Of a DNA stretch of 64,000 nt, positions 1 through 8,018 are shown piece by piece. A program made the translations under genes and the position numbers. This stretch comes from Aliikangiella sp965214955 (GTDB lineage: Bacteria; Pseudomonadota; Gammaproteobacteria; Enterobacterales; Kangiellaceae). Each line of letters starts with the position of its first letter. The stretch's first letter is position 1. Location: contig CBDCCU010000009.1 of the NCBI GenBank assembly GCA_965214955.1, positions 682,001-746,000 on the forward strand, in the 5' to 3' direction. The notes beneath the pieces are model-generated. The model made no database searches, was not told the origin of the DNA, and saw only the letters and a program-made list of their open reading frames with translations.

Positions 1-2
1 AA

Positions 3-50
3 ATTAAAGATAAAACAATTGTATTTGAGCTTCCTGCGTTTGTTAAATAA
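3..50 (+). CDS. C-terminal end of an unknown protein (partial)
   Basis: The third frame from the window edge is open to a TAA at 48-50 and encodes a short tail ending ELPAFVK. A compact hairpin follows at once, which supports this being a genuine gene end. The rest of the gene lies outside the window, so the product cannot be identified. Confidence 0.45.
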   Translation: MKDKTIVFELPAFVK

Positions 51-76
51 AGAGCGAGACAACTCGCTCTTAAAAA
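51..76 (+). terminator. Rho-independent terminator
   Basis: Perfect 8-bp stem agagcgag/ctcgctct with a 4-base loop at 51-70, followed by a short T/A-rich tail. It sits directly behind the stop codon at 48-50. Confidence 0.65.
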
Positions 77-264
77 CTCCTGCCAAAGTAAAATTGCACC
101 TAGCAGCCTGTGCTTAATGAGCACTAAGTGGTGTTACTTTTGAAGTTGCAGTCTTTTATATATTAATTAAAATATTAAAAGAAATATTTATCGACTATTG
201 GCGTTAAGCATGGTGATTTATAAACAGCCCTTTATTTTTTAAAAGAAGATCAACAAATAACTCA

Positions 265-717
265 ATGGGAAATAATATGCTACAAAAGGCAATACAGTTT
301 GCAAAACTGCCGATTATTTTATCTATGATTGTAACGCCAGTGCGCTTTTCTTTAGAGCTACTAGGTTTGCCCGACTATGCAATATTTTTAATAGGTTTGT
401 TATGGTTAACGATTGGTTATGCAATTTATTGGGGAGTTAAACACTTTAAAGAAGATAACCCCTATAAGCTTTTGCTATTAATATTAGTGATTTTTTCACC
501 AATTTCACGCATTCCTGTTTTTCTACTTTGGTGGATAGATACCACATGGGATATTGGCACTCACTATAATATTTTTGCCGACTGGCAACAGGCATTGGTC
601 AGCCAGTTGTTTTATGGATCGCTAGTGCAAATTATTCCAGGAATGATTATTGGTGGTATTGTGATTTATTTTAGGCGGGGGAAATTGGATGCTGGGGTAG
701 ATAAACTGGAGAATTAA
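265..717 (+). CDS. Small multi-pass membrane protein, unknown function
   Basis: The 150-residue protein is not recognised. It has about four hydrophobic stretches (roughly residues 12-30, 38-58, 68-90 and 112-136) split by short charged segments, so it is very likely an inner-membrane protein. The start is uncertain: ATG 265 has no clear ribosome site, while ATG 277 is preceded by a weak GGAA. The next gene begins only three bases after its stop, so the two are probably co-transcribed. The pair lies just outside the element that begins at 1305. Positions 77-264 hold no gene that I can support. Confidence 0.6.
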   Translation: MGNNMLQKAIQFAKLPIILSMIVTPVRFSLELLGLPDYAIFLIGLLWLTIGYAIYWGVKHFKEDNPYKLLLLILVIFSPISRIPVFLLWWIDTTWDIGTHYNIFADWQQALVSQLFYGSLVQIIPGMIIGGIVIYFRRGKLDAGVDKLEN

Positions 718-720
718 TTC

Positions 721-1260
721 ATGAAACCTAACTATAAAAATTATTCTCTCGATGAGCTTTATGATGTTTATGACAATATTGATAGAGAAAGTTATCCACA
801 GCGTTTTAAAGAGGTGTGTGAACAAATAAAGCTCAAAGAGGAAAAAGAAATTTCGTATAAAGACTTAACTAGAGAAAATGAAGATCCTATTTTAGAGCCT
901 GAAATGCCTGTGAGGAATGTCGATAGAGAAGGAAATTATATTCCTAATATAGTACCTCTTAAAGACAGAATTCAGCACCTGATTATAGCTTTGATATTTA
1001 TTGTTATAGGAATATATGGAATGTTTAACAATGGTTTAAATATTTCTGGTATGCAGGTAGAAGGTATGCAGTTTGAGGGTGATACTAAGTGGATTGTGTA
1101 TGTTTCATTAATTACGGGTTGTCTTAGTAGCCTTTCAATTGTTATTGATCATTATGATAAAAGAGATAATGAGATGAAATATTATGCCTTTAATAAATCT
1201 ATAAACTATTTGGGAACTGCTATTGTGATAGGAATATTTGTTAGGCAGTTGTATAGTTGA
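721..1260 (+). CDS. Membrane protein with N-terminal YS-DEL/ID-P-R module
   Basis: A 179-residue protein with a soluble, charged N-terminal half and two hydrophobic segments near residues 80-97 and 122-145, plus a weaker one near the C-terminus. The ribosome site is GGAG, about 8 bases before the ATG. Residues 4-40 (NY..YS.DEL...Y..ID.E.YP.R) resemble residues 4-38 of the protein encoded at 3274-4350. That protein lies inside the neighbouring element, so the two probably share a small N-terminal domain. I recall similar N-termini on other gammaproteobacterial membrane proteins, but no function is known to me. Confidence 0.65.
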   Translation: MKPNYKNYSLDELYDVYDNIDRESYPQRFKEVCEQIKLKEEKEISYKDLTRENEDPILEPEMPVRNVDREGNYIPNIVPLKDRIQHLIIALIFIVIGIYGMFNNGLNISGMQVEGMQFEGDTKWIVYVSLITGCLSSLSIVIDHYDKRDNEMKYYAFNKSINYLGTAIVIGIFVRQLYS

Positions 1261-1304
1261 GGATTGCTCTTTGGTTTAATAAAAGAGTACATCTAACTAT
1301 ATAG

Positions 1305-1393
1305 ATTACAAACAAAAAAGGCCTAGCAAACGCTAAGCCTTTAAAATCATGGTGGCCCGGGACAGAATTGAACTGCCGATACAAGGATTTTCA
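1305..1393. repeat. Displaced 3' part of tRNA-Phe (att-like direct repeat, distal copy)
   Basis: These 89 bases match 7513-7601 with three mismatches by eye, in the same orientation. They cover the 3' portion of the tRNA-Phe gene from the anticodon loop to the CCA end and the terminator behind it. The 5' half is absent, so this copy cannot make a tRNA. The arrangement is the usual scar of an element integrated at a tRNA 3' end: the intact gene on one side, a duplicated 3' fragment on the other. Confidence 0.85.
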
Positions 1394-1491
1394 AGGGAAC
1401 TGCTTTTACTAAAAAAACTATGTAAAACAGTAAGATAGTGCTGTGTTGAACGCGGTGTGTGAAGAAATGTATGAATTAGTAAAGCCACTTG

Positions 1492-1907
1492 CTAAGCCTT
1501 TGCTACTTTCTTTTTAAATGTTACTAACTGCTCATCTAGCTCACCTGCATTAGCAGCTTCAACCAAAATATCAAAAGTCTTAAGTAACTGATCCTGCTTG
1601 CCAACCTCAATAGTGCTTTTTCCATCAGCAATATTTAAACGACGATTGCCGTATTTAAGGTCAATGAACCAAGAATCATCGCTGTTGCAGTAGCACCAAG
1701 GAAGTACTCTTTTAGGCAATTGTTGGGGCTTCTTAGCACCCGTCTCTGCGTTTGTAATCCTATGCTGTAAATGTTTCGTTCTCAAGCATACAGCGCGCCA
1801 TTTCGCTTTTTGAGTAAATTTGAGCGTTTATGTAATATTGGGGAAAGGGAAGTGTGAATTGGTGTTTCTGTAAGGTTAAGCTTTGAAAGGCTAGTGGCTT
1901 TAGGCAT
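1492..1907 (-). pseudogene. Frameshifted DUF6641-like gene
   Basis: A strong ribosome site (AAGGAG, 7-base spacing) precedes an ATG at 1907. It opens a 41-codon frame with an N-terminus like DUF6641 proteins (PI...L.KRSNLL.K), ending at a TGA at 1782-1784. The C-terminal part of the same family continues in another frame down to 1492 (LPKRVLPW..., KYGNRRLNIADGKSTIEVG, AGELDEQL). One frameshift near 1785-1810 would join the two. DUF6641 proteins are common on integrative elements, which fits the location. Family assignment rests on remembered sequence pattern. The alternative is a shorter real gene starting at 1785, but that start lacks a ribosome site. Confidence 0.6.
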
Positions 1908-2112
1908 TGTGTGACTCCTTATGTCATTTAATACATAAAGTTTATGGTCAATTGTTAGTCTTTCCTACCGAAAATGGTTAGATTTATCGGTAAATGAATA
2001 AGCGAATATTGTGTAGGTTAAAACACATTAATGTATTGATTTTATGAGTAAATATGGCAGTATGTAGAGCATTAATAAGTTCTTACTGTCAATTCACATA
2101 AATGTTTAATAT

Positions 2113-2520
2113 ATGAAATTTGAACCACGTTTTAGCTATGAGTCTATGGAACAGCTTTCTAGTTTAAACATTAGGAAGTTATTAGCAGAACTAAAGAGCA
2201 TTATTGAAAAAAGAATTAGTGATGCGTTGTCTGATTTTACTATTGAAGACAAGGTAGAAAATCAAGGCGCGATAGATAATAAATTTCTAATTGATAAACA
2301 AAAAAGGGATTCGTACTTTAGAGTATGTGAGTCTATTGTTGATGAGCTAAATGAACTAGGTCATCAATTACTACCGCTAGATATTGATAGTGATATTGAC
2401 TTTGAGAGTACTAGTTTTTCTTGGACAACAGATTGGCAAGATGGAAATGCAAGGGGATTAGATTTGGAGTTTTGGCCTAGTAAGGTAACTGTGCTCTGGA
2501 TTCTTTCCGCAAACACTTAG
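2113..2520 (+). CDS. Hypothetical acidic protein (135 aa)
   Basis: Not recognised. It is a soluble, acidic protein with a predicted helical first half (residues 10-90, possible coiled coil near 22-45) and a C-terminal stretch rich in W, F and D. No signal peptide or membrane segment is visible, and the start has no convincing ribosome site. It opens a run of co-oriented orphan genes (2113-5883) inside the tRNA-Phe island. Positions 1908-2112 hold only AT-rich sequence where I see no clear promoter. Confidence 0.5.
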   Translation: MKFEPRFSYESMEQLSSLNIRKLLAELKSIIEKRISDALSDFTIEDKVENQGAIDNKFLIDKQKRDSYFRVCESIVDELNELGHQLLPLDIDSDIDFESTSFSWTTDWQDGNARGLDLEFWPSKVTVLWILSANT

Positions 2521-2549
2521 CAACTGTATTGAAAGAGTAAAAAGGAATC

Positions 2550-2834
2550 ATGGAAGTATTTATAACTAATCAATGGACAATAGCTATAGTAGCGATAACA
2601 GGAGTCATTGGCTTGGGAGTTTGTTGGTTTGGAGTGCTAGTCGCTTTAGTTACAGCTCTTGGAAATAAGAAATGGCTTTGGGGTATATCAATGCTCTTTC
2701 TCGGGCCTGTTACTGGTATTCCTTATACTGTCATATCAAAAGAAGCTGACTATCCAAAATCGCTGATGATTAAAGACGTTTTATTATCAATACCAGGAAT
2801 ATTATTAATAGTCGTCAGTACATTAATTCTATGA
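2550..2834 (+). CDS. Small membrane protein, unknown function
   Basis: A 94-residue protein with three hydrophobic stretches (about residues 8-36, 42-60 and 74-93) and few charges. Start: ATG 2550 with AAAGGAATC just upstream. It lies 29 bases after the previous gene in the same direction. No family recognised. Confidence 0.5.
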   Translation: MEVFITNQWTIAIVAITGVIGLGVCWFGVLVALVTALGNKKWLWGISMLFLGPVTGIPYTVISKEADYPKSLMIKDVLLSIPGILLIVVSTLIL

Positions 2835-2863
2835 ACAGCAACATTCGATTTTAAACAATAATT

Positions 2864-3229
2864 ATGATGGACATACTAAAACTACTAGCCGCTTCAGAAG
2901 AGCTTTTGGATGATTCAGATCCTAAGTGTCCTCCTGATGACATAAATGATAGAAAGGTAGTGCTCGCAAAACGACTAGAATCTGAAGGATTAAAACCTAT
3001 CTGTATAGGCCGTGCATTAGTAACGATTGAACGTTCAGAAGACGATTCAGAATTACCAGAAGCACTACAGCCTAATTGGGGAGTACTAAAAATATCAGTG
3101 TACTCAGATCCTGATGTAAGCGGGCATGAAAAACCTGAAGTCCTTTATATTGATGGCGGACGGAATGGTATTGATAAGTTATTTTATGACAATGGCAATG
3201 TGTCTCATGAAATAGATCAATTTGGATAA
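2864..3229 (+). CDS. Hypothetical soluble protein (121 aa)
   Basis: Not recognised. It is strongly acidic and soluble, starting with two consecutive Met codons, so 2864 or 2867 could be the start. No ribosome site is convincing. It has a KCPPDD motif near residues 21-26 and no secretion signal. Small acidic orphans in a row on an island sometimes act as immunity or anti-defence proteins, but nothing in this sequence proves that. Confidence 0.45.
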   Translation: MMDILKLLAASEELLDDSDPKCPPDDINDRKVVLAKRLESEGLKPICIGRALVTIERSEDDSELPEALQPNWGVLKISVYSDPDVSGHEKPEVLYIDGGRNGIDKLFYDNGNVSHEIDQFG

Positions 3230-3273
3230 TAAAAGCAGCTACGCTTTTGCAATATTTTAAAACAAGGATAGGA

Positions 3274-4350
3274 ATGAACGAACCAAATTATGAATCATGT
3301 AGCTCAGACGAGCTTCATAATATTCTATCTCATATAGATCATGATGCTTGGCCTGATAGAGTATTGAAAATTGAAGATATACTGGCAAGTAGGATGCAAG
3401 AGGAAGAAAGCAGTAATGCCGAAGTTGTATTAGTAGATAAAACTAATGCTGTTGATGTCTTTTCACCTAAGCAGATATTCCTTGGCTCTTATTTAGGTGG
3501 ACCTGTTGCAGCACTTTACTATCTCAAATGTAACTTTAAGGCTATGAACAATAAAACTGCGGAGAACTATATACTCTATATCGGGAGTATATTTATTACT
3601 CTCTTAACTGTTTCGCTCCTATATATTCCTGAAAATATTCCTAGAATGGCAATACCGTTGTTTTATAGCGGAATAGCACTACTAATTTCTGAACAGCTTC
3701 AAATTAACAAAGAGAAAGAAACTACGAGCAAAGATTATCATTTTTCTTCTAGCTGGTTAGTTGCGAAGATTGCAATTGTTTCTCTGGTTGGTTATTTAAT
3801 AGTTGCTTTCGTTGGACTGTATGCAATCGAATCTAATCGTACTAATCGAGTGGCTAATGACTCAGAATTAGAGAATGTATTGAAAGATCAGGAAACAAAG
3901 TTTTACGTTGTTACGCGTAAGGATATAAAGACCATTTATCAGCAACTAGAGACTACAGGGGCGAATGAGTCATTTGCTATATTTGCATTTTTTCCAAATA
4001 ACGAAGGAAAAAATAATCATGTAGAAATACAGTTCGGAATAGAAAATAATAAGATAGGCCTAGATTGGGTGCTGCTTGGTGAAAACAAAGAACAATACAA
4101 AAATAAATTTGCTGATTTAGCTCAAGCAAATGGGTATGAAGTCAAAAACCTAGAGATGAATGACGTGAAATACTTGCGTGTAGAAAACGGAGATTTAGTG
4201 AGGTTAATGGAGCAAGTAATGATTCAAATGTATGATGTGTCGCCAAGTAAAAAAATGGAATTGATTGCTAATAAGTTTAAAGTTAAAGGTTTTCCTTTTT
4301 CGTTAAATGAACTATATAGCGACTTTTATACTTCGGAATCAAATAAATAA
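3274..4350 (+). CDS. Membrane protein with N-terminal S-DEL/ID-P-R module
   Basis: A 358-residue protein from ATG 3274 (AGGATAGGA upstream; a TTG at 3247 is a weaker alternative). Domains: a charged N-terminus (1-40) sharing the pattern NY...S.DEL......ID......R with the protein at 721-1260; a central membrane region with about four hydrophobic segments (residues 60-185, including a LGGP..ALYYL motif); and a C-terminal soluble domain of about 170 residues rich in K, E and N. The topology suggests a membrane-anchored protein with one large cytoplasmic or periplasmic domain. No function recognised. Confidence 0.55.
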   Translation: MNEPNYESCSSDELHNILSHIDHDAWPDRVLKIEDILASRMQEEESSNAEVVLVDKTNAVDVFSPKQIFLGSYLGGPVAALYYLKCNFKAMNNKTAENYILYIGSIFITLLTVSLLYIPENIPRMAIPLFYSGIALLISEQLQINKEKETTSKDYHFSSSWLVAKIAIVSLVGYLIVAFVGLYAIESNRTNRVANDSELENVLKDQETKFYVVTRKDIKTIYQQLETTGANESFAIFAFFPNNEGKNNHVEIQFGIENNKIGLDWVLLGENKEQYKNKFADLAQANGYEVKNLEMNDVKYLRVENGDLVRLMEQVMIQMYDVSPSKKMELIANKFKVKGFPFSLNELYSDFYTSESNK

Positions 4351-4429
4351 ATTTCAACCAGAAAATGCGGGTGATGCAAAAGTACTCACTCATGCTCTAA
4401 ACAATAAGAGGCAAGCTGATAGAGGAAGT

Positions 4430-4948
4430 ATGAACCAATCTGCATGGAAACAAGCTAAACAGTTCATGCTCCCATATGATTGTGGAGCATCTCAGGTTCA
4501 TCTGCTTTCGATACCAAAAAAATATGTCGCTCATGCTCTTGAAGTCATAGATAAAAATGTCTTGGAGCCAAAGGTTGGATTGATTTCAAGTGAGCCGCTA
4601 GAAAAGAGCATTATCCTTTCAGAAGTTATTCATAATGAGGAGCTAGTTACAAAATTTTCACAGGGTCAATCAACAGTATCAACTCTACTCTTCGATACAG
4701 CTGATGTTACTTTTGATTTCTGGGCTGAAGAAAACTCAGACACTTTCGATTTAGAGGTTTGGTTCTGGGCTGATCAGTTTTTTCTAAGTGAAGATGTAGA
4801 CAACCTCAAGCGATTTAATGAATTGTTATTGATGCTAAAGACTATTGCTAGAGACGGCTCAAACAAATGCATACTTACACCAGGTGAAGCAAGCGACCCT
4901 TTGGAAGATTTAAGGAAAGGGTACGGAATAGAAATAGAATTAATATGA
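4430..4948 (+). CDS. Hypothetical protein (172 aa)
   Basis: The start at ATG 4430 is chosen because AGAGGA lies just upstream. A longer frame from 4307 would overlap the previous gene by 44 bases and adds a low-complexity N-terminus. The protein is soluble and acidic, with aromatic-rich strands in its second half (FDFWAEE, LEVWFWADQFF). Its TGA overlaps the next start in an ATGA junction (4945-4948), so the two are translationally coupled. No family recognised. Confidence 0.5.
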   Translation: MNQSAWKQAKQFMLPYDCGASQVHLLSIPKKYVAHALEVIDKNVLEPKVGLISSEPLEKSIILSEVIHNEELVTKFSQGQSTVSTLLFDTADVTFDFWAEENSDTFDLEVWFWADQFFLSEDVDNLKRFNELLLMLKTIARDGSNKCILTPGEASDPLEDLRKGYGIEIELI

Positions 4949-5883
4949 AAAACATAACAGTTAAAATATTGATGGTTTTGCTTGTAAGTTTAAATACGAA
5001 CTTAGCTATGGGAGAAGACATGAAAAACTCATTTTTTACATGGGATGATTTTGTAGACGGCTTTGGTGGGCAGATGGTGTCAGCTGAAGATGTGTTCGCT
5101 AATATGGCTAAAGGTGGGCTAAAAGAAAACGCACTACTGAAATTCGATTTTCATTTTGTTTCTAATGATAAGAAAAATGTCGAAGCTTTGCAGGTGTTTC
5201 TAAAAGAACATTATCTATACACTTTAGAGCCGATTATTGAACGAGAAGACAAACTATGGGAGCTAACGGGCTTAACAAATGAATTACCTGTTACTTCAGA
5301 TAATCTGATGTATTGGGCTTTAGATATGTACAAGAGAGGATATGAGTTCGATTCTGAATTTGATGGTTATGGCGCTCCATATGATCCCGATGAGCAAATG
5401 TTGCCTGACTTCAGCAAAGAAAAAGAAGATTACTATTTTGATTTAGGGTTAGAGCGATACAATGCAGGTGATCTCAGTGGGGCTATAATTAATTGGAGCA
5501 ATGTAATTGAGGTAAACGTAAAAGAAGTGAACTCCTATTACTCTAGAGCTATTGTTAAAGACGAACTTTATACTTGGAAGTCAGCTCTTAAAGATTATGA
5601 TACAGCAATAGAGATAGCGCCAAATTTTATTAGTGCATTATTGAATCGTGGTAGCTTGAAAGATGAAAATAAAGATTATGAGGGAGCCATTCAAGATTAT
5701 GAACTTGTAATAAGTAACAAAAAATCTGATGAAGATGATCTCAGAAAAGCATATTTCAATAAAGGGAATACTTACCTAAATTTGAAGGATAAAGCAGAAG
5801 CATGTAAGCATTGGAAAAAATCCAGTGAGTTAGGTGCTGAATATGCAAATGAACAAATGCAAAAACACTGCGGAAAGTCATAA
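4945..5883 (+). CDS. Secreted TPR-repeat protein
   Basis: A 312-residue protein with an N-terminal signal-like segment (basic residues then a hydrophobic run, residues 1-23, possible cleavage after AMG). The C-terminal half has three or four tetratricopeptide repeats from about residue 163 to 305, recognisable by GLERYNAGDLSGAI..W, A.KDYDTAIEIAPN and A.LNRGSLK....EGAI.DYE. TPRs mediate protein contacts, so this is probably a periplasmic scaffold. It overlaps the previous gene by four bases (ATGA). The partner is unknown. Confidence 0.65.
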   Translation: MKNITVKILMVLLVSLNTNLAMGEDMKNSFFTWDDFVDGFGGQMVSAEDVFANMAKGGLKENALLKFDFHFVSNDKKNVEALQVFLKEHYLYTLEPIIEREDKLWELTGLTNELPVTSDNLMYWALDMYKRGYEFDSEFDGYGAPYDPDEQMLPDFSKEKEDYYFDLGLERYNAGDLSGAIINWSNVIEVNVKEVNSYYSRAIVKDELYTWKSALKDYDTAIEIAPNFISALLNRGSLKDENKDYEGAIQDYELVISNKKSDEDDLRKAYFNKGNTYLNLKDKAEACKHWKKSSELGAEYANEQMQKHCGKS

Positions 5884-5914
5884 CTAGAGCTTGAAGAAGA
5901 GCAAATAATATTCT

Positions 5915-6034
5915 ATGAAAGCTGACGCTAATAAATATCGAGCCTTAGATAAGATAGTATTAAGAGAATGGCTTCAACGACTTGCATTGTTTTCAATTGC
6001 AGCTGTCTTTATCGCCCTTACATATTTTAATTGA
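5915..6034 (+). pseudogene. Small ORF truncated by the IS3-family element
   Basis: This frame encodes 39 residues: a charged start and one hydrophobic helix (LALFSIAAVFIALTYF). Its stop TGA at 6032-6034 is formed by the first bases of the insertion sequence, so the original reading frame was probably longer. No ribosome site is obvious. The sequence on the far side of the element does not continue it. Confidence 0.35.
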
Positions 6035-6097
6035 TCTGATTAAATAGAACCGCACACTTTTATGAAGGATAATTAATCCAATAGAAAAGGTGTGAAA

Positions 6098-6382
6098 ATG
6101 ACTCAAAAAAGAAAACCAAGAAAATATACTGATGAATTCAAAGAAGAAGCTGTAAAGTTGATTACTGAACAAGGTTATTCAGTAACAGAAGCCGCTAAAT
6201 CTCTAGGCGTCACAACAAAGTTACTTTATAACTGGAAAGCTAAATTAGCTAAACAGTCTTCTGGTGAAGCATTAAGCAAAGATGAGCGAGCGGAGCTAGT
6301 CAAGCTCAGAAAAGAAAATAAGCGCTTGCTGATGGAGCGTGAAATATTAAAAAAAGCCTTCTTTGCGAAAGAAATGAAGTAA
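6098..6382 (+). CDS. IS3-family transposase subunit A (OrfA)
   Basis: This is the helix-turn-helix protein that binds the ends of the element: KPRKYTDEFKEEAVKL, then SVTEAAKSLGV and LLYNWKAKL, then a leucine-rich helix used for multimerisation. ATG 6098 is preceded by AAAGG; a GTG at 6092 is an alternative. The frame contains a run of seven A at 6349-6355, suited to a -1 ribosomal shift into OrfB. Confidence 0.85.
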   Translation: MTQKRKPRKYTDEFKEEAVKLITEQGYSVTEAAKSLGVTTKLLYNWKAKLAKQSSGEALSKDERAELVKLRKENKRLLMEREILKKAFFAKEMK

Positions 6383-7245
6383 AATTCGAATACATCAAAG
6401 AGCAGCAGTGGCGCTTTTCTACCAGTGCTTTATGTAGGGTACTTAAGGTAAGTCGTTCAGCTTATTATGCTTGGCTTAGGCGGCCAGCAAAAATAATTAC
6501 TGTCGATGAACTAAAGCTTTATCGACGTATGAAAAGGTTATTTGATGATAGTCGAGGTAGCGCTGGTGCTAGAACCTTGATGAAGTTGCTACGCAAAGAA
6601 GGCTTTAAAATTGGCATTTGCCGAGTAAAAACGCTGATGAAAAAGCTTGGCTTGATTGTTAAACAACGGGTTGCTTATAAAGTGACTACCATGCGTAAGC
6701 ATAGTCATGCTGTTGCTGATAATTTATTGAATCGCCAGTTTAACCTAAGTAAACCCAATCAATCTTGGGCTGGAGATATCACTTATTTAAGAACTCATCA
6801 GGGCTGGATGTATTTAGCTGTAGTCATGGATTTACATTCTCGTCGTATTATTGGCTGGGCATTAAACAAACGTATGACGGTTGATTTAACTATCAGAGCG
6901 ATGCAAATGGCGATTAACTTACGCCAACCTAAAAGAGGGTTAATCTTTCATAGCGATAGAGGCTCTCAATATACCAGTAAGCGATTCCAAGCATTGCTCT
7001 GGCAGCATAAAATCACACCATCAATGAGTGGTTGCGGGGCTTGTTTGGATAATGCAGTTGTTGAGCGGTTCTTCGGTAGCTTAAAAAATGAATGGTTGTT
7101 AAATGTTTATCATTTGACAAGAGAAAGCATGAAAAACGATGTTGAAAAATACATCAAATATTATAACTCAGTAAGGTTACATACGACTTTAAATGATATG
7201 TCACCGATTGAGTTTGAAAGTGTAAGGAAAAAGTGTGCGGTTTAG
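6355..7245 (+). CDS. IS3-family transposase subunit B (OrfB, DDE catalytic part)
   Basis: The catalytic part of the transposase is probably made as an OrfAB fusion by a -1 shift at 6349-6355. Coordinates give the frame from the shift site; the first internal ATG is at 6529. An HTH_21-like region (ARTLMKLLRKEGF) precedes the rve/DDE core: first Asp in WAGDITYL, second in HSDRGSQYTS, Glu in NAVVERFFGSLKNEWL, then YYNSVRLHTTLN. The frame is intact, so the element may still be active. Confidence 0.85.
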   Translation, partial: SLLCERNEVKFEYIKEQQWRFSTSALCRVLKVSRSAYYAWLRRPAKIITVDELKLYRRMKRLFDDSRGSAGARTLMKLLRKEGFKIGICRVKTLMKKLGLIVKQRVAYKVTTMRKHSHAVADNLLNRQFNLSKPNQSWAGDITYLRTHQGWMYLAVVMDLHSRRIIGWALNKRMTVDLTIRAMQMAINLRQPKRGLIFHSDRGSQYTSKRFQALLWQHKITPSMSGCGACLDNAVVERFFGSLKNEWLLNVYHLTRESMKNDVEKYIKYYNSVRLHTTLNDMSPIEFESVRKKCAV

Positions 7246-7260
7246 CTTGACCAGATCAAT

Positions 7261-7470
7261 AAGAAAAAAGTCGAAGAAGTAATTCTTGAGTTATGTGACA
7301 AGCGTTATATTACACTAGCAAGTTTAGCTTTTTTATTAGCAAAGAAGCCTGATACGTTAAGAAAAAACTACTTAAACCCACTTGTAACTGCTGATAAGTT
7401 AGAGTTAGCCTACCCTACAAAAAAGAACCATCCAAAACAGGCTTATACAAAGGCTAGAAATAGTCATTAG
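7261..7470 (+). pseudogene. C-terminal fragment of an AlbA/RecG-like ATP-binding protein
   Basis: Seventy codons are open from the edge of the IS3 element to a TAG at 7468. The sequence KVEEVILELCDKRYITL, LLAKKPDTLRKNYL and GKLEL-like AYPTKKNHPKQAYT looks like the winged-helix tail of Schlafen/AlbA-type ATP-binding (RecG-like) proteins. No start is present. The IS and its associated deletion removed the rest. Family assignment is tentative because only the tail is left. Confidence 0.5.
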
Positions 7471-7512
7471 CCGTGCTCGGTAAGAGCAGTCAAAAAGGTA
7501 AGTTTTACATGA

Positions 7513-7633
<121 letters not shown>

Positions 7634-7678
7634 ATGTCTTTTAACGCTTTAGTTTGTGCCTTGCGCCAAAGAGCGCGT

Positions 7679-7707
7679 ATTAAACTAAGATCGGGATTTA
7701 AAGTCAA
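7679..7707 (-). promoter_or_regulatory. Sigma-70 promoter of tRNA-Phe
   Basis: Minus strand: -35 TTGACT (7702-7707), a 17-base spacer, -10 TTTAAT (7679-7684), and a GC-rich discriminator ACGCGC behind it, as expected for a stringently controlled stable-RNA promoter. The tRNA 5' end is about 45 bases downstream. Confidence 0.6.
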
Positions 7708-7740
7708 GCGTGATCGTTAATATTTTTTAAAATAATCTTC

Positions 7741-8007
7741 TTATTTTGCTTCTGGCGGTACATAGCCTTCTACTTTGTCGTATTCACCACCAAATAAAAA
7801 TTTTTCCATTTCGCCTGTAAGGTATTTTCGTGCTTCGGGATCGGCAAGACTAAGGTGTTTTTCGTTAATAAGCATGGTTTGATGCTTTATCCATAATTGC
7901 CAACCTTCGGTTGATATATTGGCTTGAATTCGCTCGCCTAATTCGCCAGGAACTGGCGCAAATGCCATGGGTGAGCCTTCTTTCTTTAATTTTTCACAAA
8001 ATACCAT
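7741..8007 (-). CDS. yggX: Probable Fe(2+)-trafficking protein YggX
   Basis: An 88-residue cytosolic protein thought to protect iron-sulfur clusters from oxidation and to move iron. Family features present: an early Cys (VFCEKL, residue 4), PGELGERI, and the conserved block KHQTMLINEKHLSL. It starts 11 bases after the mutY stop, and mutY encodes an Fe-S protein. This pairing is standard in gammaproteobacteria. Confidence 0.93.
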   Translation of the reverse strand: MVFCEKLKKEGSPMAFAPVPGELGERIQANISTEGWQLWIKHQTMLINEKHLSLADPEARKYLTGEMEKFLFGGEYDKVEGYVPPEAK

Positions 8008-8018
8008 TTTAGGCTGCC

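Larger units (their letters stand above)
6032..7258 (+). mobile_element. IS3-family insertion sequence
   Basis: The element is 1227 bp and carries overlapping orfA and orfB. Its imperfect inverted repeats are about 30 bp: left 6032-6061 and right 7229-7258, both starting TGATCTG and ending in the block ACCGCACACTTTT, as is typical of IS3-type ends. No clear target duplication is seen: AAT lies to the left and ATA to the right. The flanks carry two different gene fragments, so DNA on one side was probably lost after insertion. Confidence 0.85.

Noticed and set aside
1316..1400. A second tRNA-Phe gene
   Set aside because: Only the 3' part is present; the 5' acceptor and D-arm are missing, so it is the displaced att copy.
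4307..4429. Upstream extension of the gene at 4430
   Set aside because: It overlaps the previous gene and lacks a ribosome site; ATG 4430 has AGAGGA.
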